Of a stretch of 64,000 nucleotides of DNA, positions 16,665 to 25,222 are shown in pieces. The stretch spans positions 9,286 through 73,285 of the forward strand of contig NZ_LGDE01000192.1 of the NCBI RefSeq assembly GCF_001279725.1, written 5' to 3'. The notes beneath the pieces were generated by a model. The model saw nothing but the letters and a program-made list of their open reading frames with translations. It was not told the DNA's origin and searched no databases. The position numbers and the translations under genes were made by a program. This DNA is from Streptomyces sp. WM4235. Its GTDB lineage: Bacteria; Actinomycetota; Actinomycetes; Streptomycetales; Streptomycetaceae. Numbering within the stretch: the stretch's first letter is position 1; each line of letters starts with the position of its first letter.

Positions 16665-17743
16665 CGTTCCCCGGTCGTACCGAACACCTGGTCCTGGACG
16701 GCGTGCTGACCGCCGAGCAGGCGGCCGGGACCGTCGCGGGCATCCTCGCGGCGCAGCGGGCGGACGGGGCGATCCCGTGGTTCCGCGGCCATCACCTCGA
16801 TCCGTGGGACCACACCGAGGCCGCGATGGCGTTGGACGTGGCGGGCGAGCACGAGGCGGCGGAGCGGGCGTACGCGTGGCTGGCGCGGCACCAGAACGAG
16901 GACGGTTCCTGGTTCGCGGCCTACGCGGACCGGCCCGAGGGCGTGGACACGTCCGCCCCGCAGGACGCGAGCCGTGAGTCGAACTTCGTCGCGTACATCG
17001 CGGTGGGGGTGTGGCACCACTACCTGGCGACCGGCGACGACACCTTCCTGGACCGGATGTGGCCGGCCGTGTACGCGGCGGTGGAGTTCGTGTTGGGACT
17101 CCAGCAGCCGGGCGGCGAGATCGGTTGGAAGCGGGAGTCGGACGGCGCGGCCGTCACCGACGCGCTGCTGACCGGGTCCTCGTCGATCCATCAGGCGCTG
17201 CGGTGCGCGCTCGCCATCGCGGAGCACCGCGAGGACCCGCAGCCGGACTGGGAGTTGGCGGCGGGCGCGCTGGGACACGCGATCCGACGGCACCCGGAGC
17301 GGTTCCTCGACAAGTCCCGCTACTCGATGGACTGGTACTACCCGGTGCTGGGCGGCGCGTTGACCGGGCCGGAGGCCACGGCGCGCATCGAGGAGCGGTG
17401 GGCGGAGTTCGTCGTCCCGGACCTCGGGGTGCGGTGCGTGCTGCCGAACCCGTGGGTCACGGGCGGGGAGTCCTGCGAACTGGCCCTCGCGCTGTGGGCG
17501 TTGGGGGAGTCCGACCGGGCGTTGGAGATCCTGCGGTCGATCGGGCACCTGCGGGCCGACAACGGCATGTACTGGACGGGGTACGAGTTCGTGGACGGGG
17601 CGGTGTGGCCGGTCGAGCAGACCACGTGGACGGCGGGCTCGTTGTTGTTGGCCGTCGCCGCGTTGGGCGGGGACGAGGCGACGGGCGAGGTCTTCGGCGG
17701 GCTGAACCTGCCGCGGGGGCTTGAGCCGGACTGCTGCGGTTGA
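16661..17743 (+). CDS. Alpha/alpha-barrel protein annotated as prenyltransferase in relatives
   Basis: 360 residues from a GTG inside the GTGA overlap with the methyltransferase stop. Repeated segments such as YAWLARHQNEDGSWFAAYAD, AVEFVLGLQQPGGEIGWKRE and EILRSIGHLRADNGMYWTGY give the helix-pair pattern of six-hairpin toroids. There is no signal peptide and no DxDD or QW-cluster of a full terpene cyclase, so prenyltransferase naming may be misleading; a glucoamylase-like or unsaturated glucuronyl hydrolase-like role in the same fold class is equally possible. It closes the GT4-methyltransferase-barrel operon that diverges from kstR. Confidence 0.75.
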   Translation: MTFPGRTEHLVLDGVLTAEQAAGTVAGILAAQRADGAIPWFRGHHLDPWDHTEAAMALDVAGEHEAAERAYAWLARHQNEDGSWFAAYADRPEGVDTSAPQDASRESNFVAYIAVGVWHHYLATGDDTFLDRMWPAVYAAVEFVLGLQQPGGEIGWKRESDGAAVTDALLTGSSSIHQALRCALAIAEHREDPQPDWELAAGALGHAIRRHPERFLDKSRYSMDWYYPVLGGALTGPEATARIEERWAEFVVPDLGVRCVLPNPWVTGGESCELALALWALGESDRALEILRSIGHLRADNGMYWTGYEFVDGAVWPVEQTTWTAGSLLLAVAALGGDEATGEVFGGLNLPRGLEPDCCG

Positions 17744-17744
17744 G

Positions 17745-17770
17745 CGTGTGGGGCCCGCGGGCCCCACACG
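17745..17770. terminator. Bidirectional terminator (26-base perfect palindrome)
   Basis: A perfect inverted repeat with half CGTGTGGGGCCCG lies between the convergent barrel-protein gene and a small membrane-protein gene. It can form a 12-bp stem on either strand. Confidence 0.8.
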
Positions 17771-17779
17771 CCCCGTGCG

Positions 17780-18082
17780 TCAGCGGCGGGAGAGTCGGCT
17801 CGCCAGGGCGTGGCCGATGAAGAGGTAGACGACGGCCGCGAGGCCGTAGCCGACGACGACCTGGACCCAGGCGCGGTCGAAGGTGAACAGGTCGTAGGAC
17901 CAGCCGGCCAGCCAGGTCGCCGCGTCGTGGACGAGGTCGACGAAGGCGTTGCCCTGGTTGGCGTCGAGCAGGAACAGCAGGATCCACAGGCCGATCACGA
18001 AGGCTGCGATGTCCGCCACCAGGGCGACGGCCCGGCCCGCTGAACTGCTTCCTCGGGTGTGTACTCGGGTGTGTGTGGGCAT
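17780..18082 (-). CDS. Small two-helix membrane protein
   Basis: 100 residues. A polar start (MPTHTRVHTRGSSSAG) is followed by a transmembrane helix around VALVADIAAFVIGLWILLF, an amphipathic middle (DLVHDAATWLAGWSYDLF) and a second helix VVVGYGLAAVVYLFIGHALA ending in SRLSRR. It has the size and layout of conserved small actinobacterial membrane proteins; I do not recognise a function. The first ATG is used because the N-terminal polar residues continue in frame to it. It converges with the barrel-protein operon and is divergent from the lipoprotein gene to the right. Confidence 0.7.
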   Translation of the reverse strand: MPTHTRVHTRGSSSAGRAVALVADIAAFVIGLWILLFLLDANQGNAFVDLVHDAATWLAGWSYDLFTFDRAWVQVVVGYGLAAVVYLFIGHALASRLSRR

Positions 18083-18196
18083 GCACCCCGTGTTGCCGCG
18101 CAGGCGCGCCGCAAACCCCCGAACGGGTCCCCCAAGTGGCGGAGCCGCATGGCCCGGGTGAGGGTGCGGAGGACACCTCAGTCCCCGGAGGCAACT

Positions 18197-18844
18197 GTGT
18201 CCGTACCCAGAACCGTTCGATTCCGTCGTGCCGTCACGTCGGTGCTCCTGTCCTGTGCGCTGCTGGCGGGCGCCACCGCCTGTGGTTCCGACGGGGGCGG
18301 GAAATCCAAGAGCGAGGACGTCTCGCTGTCCGCGGCCACGGCGGCCGACCAGGCGGCGGCGGAGGCCTCGGCCGTCGAGGTGCTGGCCGCCGAGGAGGCC
18401 GCCGCCGCGACTCCCGCGCCGAGCACGTCCGCCGAGAAGCAGAAGTTCGCGAAGACCCGCTTCGTCGCGAACGCCGGTCTCGCGGCCGGCGCGACGTACC
18501 AGTGGATCGTCAAGCCGTACCAGGCGGGCAAGTTCAAGAAGGGCGCGAAGGGCCGTACGTTCGCGCTGATCAAGGCGGGTCTTGCGGGTGCCTTCGCCTA
18601 CAACCGGTTGAAGGCGGCGACCGACAACGCCAAGGGCGATCCCCTGCTGTCCAAGGCGGTGGCCCCGCTGACGGCCGGCATCGCGTCCCTCAAGGGTCTC
18701 GCCACCAAGCTCCGCAAGGGGCAGGCGGGTGACGCCGACATCGGCGCCTTCGAAAGCGTCATCAACGGGGTCAAGGACGCCGGCAAGAGCGCGGGGGCCG
18801 TGGTGACCGACAAGGTTCCCAGCACCTCCCAGCTCGGCGGCTGA
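18197..18844 (+). CDS. Putative secreted lipoprotein
   Basis: 215 residues from a GTG preceded by GGAGG. The N-terminus VPRTVRFRRAVTSVLLSCAL is followed by LLAGATACGSDGGG, a plausible lipobox (ATAC) for lipid attachment. The mature part is Ala/Lys-rich, with an Ala/Glu-rich predicted helix (AADQAAAEASAVEVLAAEEA) and a basic segment KPYQAGKFKKGAKGRTFALIKAG. No catalytic motif or family is recognised. A GTG further upstream adds residues without a better ribosome site. Strong transcription stop follows. It likely faces the outside of the membrane. Confidence 0.75.
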   Translation: MSVPRTVRFRRAVTSVLLSCALLAGATACGSDGGGKSKSEDVSLSAATAADQAAAEASAVEVLAAEEAAAATPAPSTSAEKQKFAKTRFVANAGLAAGATYQWIVKPYQAGKFKKGAKGRTFALIKAGLAGAFAYNRLKAATDNAKGDPLLSKAVAPLTAGIASLKGLATKLRKGQAGDADIGAFESVINGVKDAGKSAGAVVTDKVPSTSQLGG

Positions 18845-18859
18845 CCGGCCGCGTCCCCG

Positions 18860-18909
18860 GGCGGGCCCGGGGTCGGGAGGCGTCGCGGCCCCTCGACCCC
18901 GGGCCCGCC
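18860..18909 (+). terminator. Stem-loop terminator after the lipoprotein gene
   Basis: GGCGGGCCCGGGGTCG (18860-18875) pairs perfectly with CGACCCCGGGCCCGCC (18894-18909), a 16-bp stem with an 18-base loop. Confidence 0.8.
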
Positions 18910-18939
18910 GGCACGCGAGGGCCGGCCGCGGCTGTTTCA

Positions 18940-19338
18940 ATGGGGCGCGTGATCGAGTTCGTGGTGGCTGCCGCAGCGGTGGCCGGGGTCGGGTGGCTGG
19001 TGCGGCGCAAGCACCGCGAGCGGCAGGCCGCCGAGGTGGTGCCCGGGCTGCCGGGCATGGCACGGCTGCCCGCCGGCGAGGGGCGCTGGCGCATGGGCCG
19101 GCTGTACGTGGACGGGGGCGCGCCCCGTTGGGAGCCGCAGCGGGGTCCCGTGGTGGAGCTGGCCGGCGCGCGGGCCACGGCGGTGCGGGCGCCCTCCGTG
19201 AAGGAGGGCATGAGCATCAACCCGGGCTCGCGGATCGTCACGTGCGCCCGCCCGGGGGGCGCCGACATCGAGATCGCGGTGATGGCGCTGGACCTGAGGG
19301 AGTTCCTCGACGCGGTGCCGCGGGCCGAGCAGGTCTGA
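18940..19338 (+). CDS. DUF2550-like single-pass membrane protein
   Basis: 132 residues. One N-terminal transmembrane helix (VIEFVVAAAAVAGVGWLVRR) is followed by a basic linker and a small soluble domain with RWRMGRLYVDGGAPRWEPQ and IEIAVMALDLREFLDAV. The arrangement (helix, then a compact beta-rich domain ending in LxxFL) resembles DUF2550 proteins, but I am not certain of the family. No ribosome site is clear at the ATG; an in-frame GTG three codons later is a possible start. It converges with the F420-type oxidoreductase gene, with only four bases between the stop codons. Confidence 0.65.
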   Translation: MGRVIEFVVAAAAVAGVGWLVRRKHRERQAAEVVPGLPGMARLPAGEGRWRMGRLYVDGGAPRWEPQRGPVVELAGARATAVRAPSVKEGMSINPGSRIVTCARPGGADIEIAVMALDLREFLDAVPRAEQV

Positions 19339-19342
19339 GTCG

Positions 19343-20353
19343 TCAGGTGTTCAGTTCCGCGAGGACCCGCAGGGTGTGCGGGTCGGGGGCGGTCAGGAGC
19401 AGGTCGGTGACGGGGCCCTTGCGCCACAGGTCGAGGCGTTCGGCGATCCGCTCCCGGGGGCCGATCAGGGAGATCTCGTCGGCGAACGCGTCGGGGACGG
19501 CCAGGACGGCCTCCTCCTTGCGGCCGGCGAGGAACAGTTCCTGGATGCGGCGGGCCTCCTCCTCGTAGCCCATCCTGGCCATCAGGTCGGCGTGGAAGTT
19601 GCGGGCCGCGTGCCCCATGCCGCCGATGTAGAAGCCGAGCATCGCCTTGACGGGCAGGAGGCCCTCGGCGACGTCCTCGCAGACGTGGGCCCGGGCCATC
19701 GGGGCGATCATGAAGTCTTCGGGGAGGTCGGCGAGGGAGGCCTGGTACACGTCGGTGCGGGACGGCGACCAGTACAGGGGGAGCCAGCCGTCGGCGATCC
19801 GGGTGGTCTGGGCGATGTTCCGGGGGCCCTCCGCGCCGAGCAGGATCGGGAGGTCCGCGCGCAGCGGGTGGGTGATCGGCTTGAGCGGTTTGCCGAGGCC
19901 GGTGCCGTCCTCGCCGCGGTACGGGTGGTGGTGGAAGCGGCCGTCCAGGGCGACGGGGGCCTCGCGGCGCAGGACCTGGCGGACGACGTCCACGTACTCG
20001 CGGGTCGCGGTGAGCGGGGAGGCGGGGAAGGGGCGCCCGTACCAGCCCTCGACGACCTGCGGGCCGGACAGGCCCAGGCCCAGTGTCATCCGGCCGCCGG
20101 AGAGGTGGTCCAGGGTGAGGGCGTGCATGGCGGTGGCGGTGGGGGTGCGGGCGGACATCTGGGCGATGGCGGTGCCGAGGCGGATCCGCGAGGTGTGCGC
20201 GGCGATCCAGGTCAGCGGGGTGAAGGCGTCGGAGCCCCAGGCCTCGGCGGTCCACACCGAGTGGTAGCCGAGGTTCTCGGCCTCGGTGGCGAGGTCGAGG
20301 TGGTTGGGGTTGGGGCCGCGACCCCAGTAGCCGAGTGCCAGTCCGAGGCGCAT
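19343..20353 (-). CDS. LLM-class F420-dependent oxidoreductase (Rv3520c-like)
   Basis: 336 residues, a TIM-barrel luciferase-like monooxygenase. It begins MRLGLALGYWGRGPNPNHLD and contains WTAEAWGSDAFTPLTWIAA, QMSARTPTATAMHALTLDHLSGGR, LGLGLSGPQVVEGWYG and LKPITHPLRADLPILLGAEGP. These stretches closely follow the mycobacterial protein Rv3520c, a member of the KstR regulon. The cofactor is probably F420; the substrate is unproven. The start is the ATG before the barrel; the frame upstream is open but non-coding in appearance. No TNNAACNNGTTNNA box is seen in its promoter. Instead a CTGAC-N5-GTCAG palindrome lies about 42-56 bases upstream. Confidence 0.85.
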   Translation of the reverse strand: MRLGLALGYWGRGPNPNHLDLATEAENLGYHSVWTAEAWGSDAFTPLTWIAAHTSRIRLGTAIAQMSARTPTATAMHALTLDHLSGGRMTLGLGLSGPQVVEGWYGRPFPASPLTATREYVDVVRQVLRREAPVALDGRFHHHPYRGEDGTGLGKPLKPITHPLRADLPILLGAEGPRNIAQTTRIADGWLPLYWSPSRTDVYQASLADLPEDFMIAPMARAHVCEDVAEGLLPVKAMLGFYIGGMGHAARNFHADLMARMGYEEEARRIQELFLAGRKEEAVLAVPDAFADEISLIGPRERIAERLDLWRKGPVTDLLLTAPDPHTLRVLAELNT

Positions 20354-20394
20354 GGGGGTTCCCTCCGCGAAGCCGCCGACAGCCACCGCCATTC

Positions 20395-20409
20395 CTGACG
20401 GTGCGTCAG
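20395..20409. promoter_or_regulatory. CTGAC-N5-GTCAG palindrome upstream of the Rv3520c-like gene
   Basis: CTGACGGTGCGTCAG is a perfect palindrome in its outer 6 bases. It shares form with elements before cyp125 and before the FadE34-type gene. Confidence 0.55.
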
Positions 20410-20446
20410 GTGACTGTAGGGCACCACCACCGTCCCGGGAAGACCG

Positions 20447-20476
20447 ACGACCCCCGCCCGGGAGGGCGGGGGTCGT
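20447..20476 (-). terminator. Stem-loop terminator after the Pro-rich membrane protein gene
   Basis: ACGACCCCCGCCC pairs with GGGCGGGGGTCGT around a GGGA loop: 13 perfect base pairs, just 3' of the minus-strand gene that ends at 20500. Confidence 0.8.
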
Positions 20477-20499
20477 TCGGCCGCGCGGGCGAGGAGGCC

Positions 20500-21330
20500 T
20501 CAGCCGCGCTGGATGTCCGACGTCTCGTTCAGCACGCCGCGTCGACCGTCCTGGGTCTGGGCGATCAGCGTGGACGGGCCGCGCTGGTCGACGGCCAGGT
20601 ACCAGGTGCCCGGCGCGAGTTCCGCGATCGGGTTGTGCGAGCCGTCCTCGGCGAACAGGGGCCGGGTCACCGGCACCGCGAACCAGAACGGGGTGAAGTC
20701 CGCCGCCGGGGCGGGCGTCGCGTCCTGCGGGGCCGGGGCGGGCGTGGGGTTCGGCTGCGGGGTGCCGCCGTAGGGCGGTACGGGCTGCGGGGTCTGCCCG
20801 TACGGCTGGGGCTGCTGCCCGCCCGGGTAGCCGTAGCCGGCGCCGGGCGGCTGCGGCTGGCCGAGCGGCTGGCCGCCGTACGGCGGGACGGCGGCGGGAC
20901 GGGACTCGGGAACGAGCTTGCCGGCCAGCGCGGGGACCTTGTCGCCGAACAGGGTCACGCCGGCCAGCGCCAGGGTGGCGAGGAAGGCGATGATGCTGCC
21001 GGCGCCCAGGTCGGCGCGGCTCGGGCAGGTGATCAGGGACCACAGGGAGGCCCAGGCCGCCGCGACGGCCAGCACGGTGCCCCAGGCCTGCATGGGCAGC
21101 CCGGCGAGCTGGCGGCCCTGCGGCAGGAACCGGGCCGACAGGACCAGACCCGCCGCGATGAACCCGAGCAGGAAGACCGTCGGGAGCACCAGGCTGTACA
21201 CGTCGGTGTCCCAGGCACTCGGCGTGTCGATGCCGGTCGCGGAGTAAAAATCGAGGAACGAGGCGATGAACAGCAGCACCGCTGCTCCGATCACCACGCC
21301 GTCGCCTCGAGTGAGGGAGCGGATGTTCAC
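20500..21330 (-). CDS. DUF5336-like membrane protein with Pro/Gly/Tyr-rich tail
   Basis: 276 residues. Four hydrophobic helices occupy the first half (around VVIGAAVLLFIASFLDFY, VFLLGFIAAGLVLSARF, MQAWGTVLAVAAAWASLW and SIIAFLATLALAGVTLFG). A PYGGQP/PYGQTPQP-rich region (about 140-205) and a soluble C-terminus with FWFAVPVTRPLFAEDGSH follow. The combination resembles DUF5336 membrane proteins of actinobacteria. The function is unknown; the Pro-rich part is likely disordered. The ATG sits after a GGACACC region with weak ribosome-site character. Confidence 0.7.
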   Translation of the reverse strand: MNIRSLTRGDGVVIGAAVLLFIASFLDFYSATGIDTPSAWDTDVYSLVLPTVFLLGFIAAGLVLSARFLPQGRQLAGLPMQAWGTVLAVAAAWASLWSLITCPSRADLGAGSIIAFLATLALAGVTLFGDKVPALAGKLVPESRPAAVPPYGGQPLGQPQPPGAGYGYPGGQQPQPYGQTPQPVPPYGGTPQPNPTPAPAPQDATPAPAADFTPFWFAVPVTRPLFAEDGSHNPIAELAPGTWYLAVDQRGPSTLIAQTQDGRRGVLNETSDIQRG

Positions 21331-21468
21331 GTCTCAGGTGTCCTTCTCGGTCTCGGTCGTCTCGTGGTGCCGCGGTCGCAGATCAGGACTGGAGCGGGGC
21401 GGGCGGCACCATGGTACGGAGGTTTTCCGTGACCGAGCGGACCGGGGCGGCGGGCTGTCCCGTTGGGG

Positions 21469-22455
21469 CTACCCGCCGAGGAACCCGACAATGCCGTCCG
21501 CGATGCCCTGCGCGGCCTTCTGGCGCCACTGCGGACTCGTCAGTTGAGCCGCGTCCTTGGCGTCACGCATGTTGCCGCATTCGATGAACACCTTGGGGCG
21601 AGTTGAGAGGTTCAGTCCGCCCAGATCGTCGCGGACCACCAAACCCGTGCCGGAACCGAGGTAGTTGGCGGGGCCGGAACCGGTCGTGCGGGAGAAGTTG
21701 GTCGCGATGCGTTCGCCCAGCAGCCGCGAGGGCTCGATGATCTTCGCGGTGTCCGCGCCACCGCCCTTGACCTTGGCGGGAAGGATGACGTGGTAGCCGC
21801 GACTGCCCTCGGAGACCCCGTCGGCGTGGACCGAGACGACGGCGTCGGCCGTGGCCTCGTTGCCGATCCGGGCCCGCTCGTCGATGCAGGGACCCCAGGG
21901 GCGGTCGGTTCCGGCCTCGTGGGTGAGGAGCACCTTCAGGCCCTTGGACTCCAGGACGGTGCGCAGCCGGCGGGACACGTCCATCGTGAACTCGGCCTCC
22001 ATGTAGCCGGAGTTCGTGGTGGTGCCGGTGGTGTCGCACTCCTTGTGGTTGGTGCCGATGTCCACCTGGCGGTCGATCTCTTTGGTGTGCTTGAAGTTGC
22101 CCGTGTTGTGGCCGGGGTCGATGACCACCGTACGGCCGGTGAGCGGGACCTTGTCGGCGGTGGGGGCGCCGGACGTGCTGCCGTTCGGGGTGGGGCTCGC
22201 GGGCGTGGGCTCGCCGGCCGTGGTCGGTTTCGCGTCCCCGGCGGGCGTGTGGGACGCGGACGGCACCGACGCCTGCGGGCGGTGGTCGTCCTGCCCGTTC
22301 CCGGTCAGGACCTGGGTCAGGACCCAGCCCGCCAGACAGGTCGGGGCGAGGGCGGCCGCCGCGACCGCGAGGGTGGAGCGGCGCGTGAACCAGTGCCGGT
22401 CCGGGGTGACCGAGGAGCCGGACTCGGGGGGCGGGGGGCTGTCGTCGTAGCGCAC
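21469..22455 (-). CDS. N-acetylmuramoyl-L-alanine amidase (Amidase_3)
   Basis: 328 residues from a GTG. A cytoplasmic lead, one membrane helix (STLAVAAAALAPTCLAGWVL) and a Pro/Thr/Ser-rich linker precede the zinc amidase domain (from about residue 105). Zinc ligands are His in VVIDPGHNTG, Glu in YMEAEFTMDV and His in VSVHADG; the catalytic Glu is in FIECGNM. It should cut the amide bond between muramic acid and the peptide stem outside the membrane, during growth or sporulation. It carries an extra insert with cysteines (HKECDTTG and GPCIDER) that may form a disulfide. Confidence 0.87.
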   Translation of the reverse strand: MRYDDSPPPPESGSSVTPDRHWFTRRSTLAVAAAALAPTCLAGWVLTQVLTGNGQDDHRPQASVPSASHTPAGDAKPTTAGEPTPASPTPNGSTSGAPTADKVPLTGRTVVIDPGHNTGNFKHTKEIDRQVDIGTNHKECDTTGTTTNSGYMEAEFTMDVSRRLRTVLESKGLKVLLTHEAGTDRPWGPCIDERARIGNEATADAVVSVHADGVSEGSRGYHVILPAKVKGGGADTAKIIEPSRLLGERIATNFSRTTGSGPANYLGSGTGLVVRDDLGGLNLSTRPKVFIECGNMRDAKDAAQLTSPQWRQKAAQGIADGIVGFLGG

Positions 22456-22544
22456 CCGGCGATGCTAGACCGGCCGCCCGCCGCCCGGACGGACCGTGCT
22501 CCATCCGGGGGCGTGGTGTGTTTGTATGCCTGGCGGTGTCCCGG

Positions 22545-23186
22545 TTATATGCCCTGGTCGGTGCGTCGCAGGACCCGCAGGGAGTCCGTGACCGAGATCT
22601 CCTCGAAGGCCCCGGAGGCCAGCGCGCGCAGGTAGATCCGGTACGGGGCCTGGCCGCCGTCGGCCGGGTCCGGGAACACGTCGTGGATCACCAGCGTGCC
22701 GCCCACGGCGAGGTGCGGGGCCCACCCCTCGTAGTCGCCGCTCGCGTGCTCGTCGGTGTGCCCGCCGTCGATGAAGACCAGGCCCAGTGGGCCGCTCCAG
22801 GCCGCGGCGACCTGCGGGGAACGGCCCACGATCGCGATCACGTGGTCCTCCAGACCCGCCCGGTGCAGGGTGCGGCGGAAGGTCGGCAAGGTGTCCATCA
22901 GGCCGATCTCCGGGTCCACCACCGTCGGGTCGTGGTACTCCCAGCCCGGCTGCTGCTCCTCGCTGCCCCGGTGGTGATCGACGGTGATCGCGGACACCCC
23001 CGCCTCGCGGGCGGCGTCGGCGAGCAGGATCGTGGAACGCCCGCAGTACGTGCCGACCTCCAGGAGCGGCAGCCCGAGCGCCGCCGCCCGCGTCGCCGCC
23101 GCGTGGAGGGCGAGGCCCTCGCCCACGGGCATGAAGCCCTTGGCCGCCTCGAAAGCGGCGAGGGTCTCCGGCTTGGGGCTGGCCAT
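22545..23186 (-). CDS. Class I SAM-dependent methyltransferase (Methyltransf_24 type)
   Basis: 213 residues from an ATG with a strong AGGAGG ribosome site. The SAM fold is shown by LLEVGTYCGRSTILLADAA, ITVDHHRGSE and the catalytic-region FIDGGHTDEHASGDYEGW, the DGGH motif of the O-methyltransferase-like group. HDVFPDP further on fits a metal-binding site. The substrate is unknown. It is a single gene between a wall amidase and a Ser/Thr kinase, both on the same strand. Confidence 0.85.
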   Translation of the reverse strand: MASPKPETLAAFEAAKGFMPVGEGLALHAAATRAAALGLPLLEVGTYCGRSTILLADAAREAGVSAITVDHHRGSEEQQPGWEYHDPTVVDPEIGLMDTLPTFRRTLHRAGLEDHVIAIVGRSPQVAAAWSGPLGLVFIDGGHTDEHASGDYEGWAPHLAVGGTLVIHDVFPDPADGGQAPYRIYLRALASGAFEEISVTDSLRVLRRTDQGI

Positions 23187-23284
23187 GTCGTTCCTCCTGA
23201 GCTGCGGGTGAGTGGCCGCCCATGCTGCCCTACCGCCCGGTAGGACGCCACGGCCGGGGGCCCGTGACCCGTGGTCGCGCGCGA

Positions 23285-25144
23285 TCAGCGGCCGAAGAGC
23301 CGGGACAGGCCACCGCCGAGGTCCGAGCGCCGGTCCTCCCACAGCATCCGCCGGAAGTCCGCACGGACGTCGGTCACCTCGCGGGTCAGCCAGTGGGTGT
23401 TGCCGGCGGTGAGGTGGAGCCGGTGCAACAACGGCTTCAGGAGGGTCAACGCGCGGGCGGGATCACCGGCCTCGCCGATGCTCCGGGCCACCCGGTACGC
23501 CACCTCCGCGTGACCGCGCTCCGCCAGGCCCTCGGGATCGGGGTACAGCCACAGGTACAGCCGGGCGGCGGTCGGGAAGTCGCCGAGCAGCCAGGCGGCG
23601 TGCGCCAGGCGGCGCCGTACGTCCAGCAGGACGGGGCTCTCGGCCGGCAGCCGGCGTTCGAGGTCGGGCAGCAGCGGGCCCAGCCACTCGCGCTCGCTCC
23701 GCGCCTGCTCCGGTGTGCGCGAACCCCACTCCCCGTCCGGGCCGCCGTCACCCCGCCGGCGGGCCCCGGCCAGGTGGTAGCGGGCGGTCAGCGTGACGGG
23801 ATCGTCGGCGCCGAGGACCCGGGCCGCCTGTTCGATGATCTCGCGCAGTTCGTCCTCGTGGCGGCGGCCGTCGCCGGGCCCGTGGGCCGCGGCCTCACCG
23901 ACGTACGCGGCGCGCGCGGCGATGGTGTCGGGGTGCTCCAGACCGAGCACCCGCATCATCCGGGGCAGGATGCGCTCCAACTCCGTGGCCGACTGGCCCC
24001 GCACGGCCATGGCCCGGTGGTACGCGGCCCGCACGGTCAGGGCGTCGTGGGCGCCGAGCTCCTCCGTCAGGTCGGCGACCAGCATGCCCAGCCGCTCGGG
24101 GAGGTCGGTCGGGGCGTCCTCCAGCAGCAGGTTCAGCCGCCGCCCGAACATCGCCCGGACCGGATCCCCGGCAGCGGTGTGCACGGTGGGGGAGTAGGCG
24201 GGCGGGGGCGGCCACGCGACGGCCGGGGCCGCCGGAGCAGCCGGTACGGGGGCGGGGGCGCCGGCGGGGGTGTGGGCGGGGACGGCCGCCGCGCCCCGGG
24301 CGATCTCCGCTAGGCGCAGGCTCACCTCCCGCGCGGTCGCCGGACGCTGCCGGGGGTCCTTCGCGAGCAGGTCGAGCACGAGGGGGTCCAGCGCGGCCGG
24401 CAGCCCTTCGCGGAGCGAACCGGGCGCGGGCGGCTCCGTCGTGAGGTGCTGGGCGAGGAGCTCGTGCATCTCACGGGCGGGGAAGGGGCGACTGCCGGTG
24501 AGCAGCTCCATGAGCACGCAGCCGAGGGCGTACAGGTCGCAACGCCCGTCGACGGGAACCCCGTTCGCGCCGCCGGTCCAGCGTTCCGGCGCCATGTACG
24601 GGAAGGACCCGATGATCATGCCGGTGGCCGTGAGCTCCGTACCGGGGCCGCCCGGGGCCTTGGCGATGCCGAAGTCGAGGACCTTCGTCATCCCGCTCTC
24701 GGTGACCATGACGTTGGCCGGCTTGATGTCCCGGTGGACGATCCCGGCGTCGTGCGCGGCCCCGAGCGCGTCCGCGATCCGCGTGGCCCAGTCCAGCGCG
24801 TCCGCGAGCGGCGGTACGCCGGCGTCCAGGACCTCGGCGAGGCTGTGGCCCCGGAGCAGTTCCATCACCAGGAACACCGCGTCCCGTCCGCCGTGTTCGG
24901 TGCGGCCGAAGTCGTGGATGGTGGCGATGTTGGGGTGCGCGAGGTTCCCGGCGAGGCTCGCCTCCCGCTCGAACCGGCGGGCGGCCTCGACGGTCTCCGG
25001 GTATCCGATCTTCACGGCCACCCGGCGGCCCACCCGGGCGTCCCTCGCCCGCCAGACCTCGCCGAATCCGCCCCGTCCGAGCAACTCCTCCAACTCGTAC
25101 CGGTCTTCGATCACTTCCCGCACACCCTCGACCCCCGTCAACAC
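23285..25144 (-). CDS. Ser/Thr protein kinase with C-terminal helical repeat region
   Basis: About 620 residues. The kinase domain has the glycine loop LGRGGFGEVW, VAVKIG lysine, HRDIKPANVMV catalytic loop, DFG (LDFGIAKAP), YMAPERW and DLYALGCVLMELLTGSRPF. A Pro/Ala-rich hinge follows (about 285-320), then a helical region of about 300 residues that looks TPR-like (for example WLLGDFPTAARLYLWLYPDPEGLAERGHAEVAY). There is no transmembrane helix, so it is cytosolic. The start is uncertain: a GTG at 25144, another at 25123 or an ATG at 25171 are all possible; none has a strong ribosome site. Confidence 0.9.
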   Translation of the reverse strand: MLTGVEGVREVIEDRYELEELLGRGGFGEVWRARDARVGRRVAVKIGYPETVEAARRFEREASLAGNLAHPNIATIHDFGRTEHGGRDAVFLVMELLRGHSLAEVLDAGVPPLADALDWATRIADALGAAHDAGIVHRDIKPANVMVTESGMTKVLDFGIAKAPGGPGTELTATGMIIGSFPYMAPERWTGGANGVPVDGRCDLYALGCVLMELLTGSRPFPAREMHELLAQHLTTEPPAPGSLREGLPAALDPLVLDLLAKDPRQRPATAREVSLRLAEIARGAAAVPAHTPAGAPAPVPAAPAAPAVAWPPPPAYSPTVHTAAGDPVRAMFGRRLNLLLEDAPTDLPERLGMLVADLTEELGAHDALTVRAAYHRAMAVRGQSATELERILPRMMRVLGLEHPDTIAARAAYVGEAAAHGPGDGRRHEDELREIIEQAARVLGADDPVTLTARYHLAGARRRGDGGPDGEWGSRTPEQARSEREWLGPLLPDLERRLPAESPVLLDVRRRLAHAAWLLGDFPTAARLYLWLYPDPEGLAERGHAEVAYRVARSIGEAGDPARALTLLKPLLHRLHLTAGNTHWLTREVTDVRADFRRMLWEDRRSDLGGGLSRLFGR

Positions 25145-25222
25145 CCTGCTCCGCCCGCGCGGCAGGAGCATTATCGCCGAGTGCGGGCGGGTTCCGAGTG
25201 TGGGCCGGGGAGGGTCAGCGCC

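Noticed and set aside
9046..17743. Terpene or carotenoid biosynthesis suggested by two prenyltransferase-like proteins
   Set aside because: One is secreted and B12-regulated, and neither shows terpene cyclase or synthase catalytic motifs.
25172..25222. Operon between the Ser/Thr kinase and the HATPase gene
   Set aside because: They are on the same strand and close, but the HATPase belongs with the divergent HTH/DUF397 pair by known gene association; co-transcription into the kinase gene cannot be decided from sequence.
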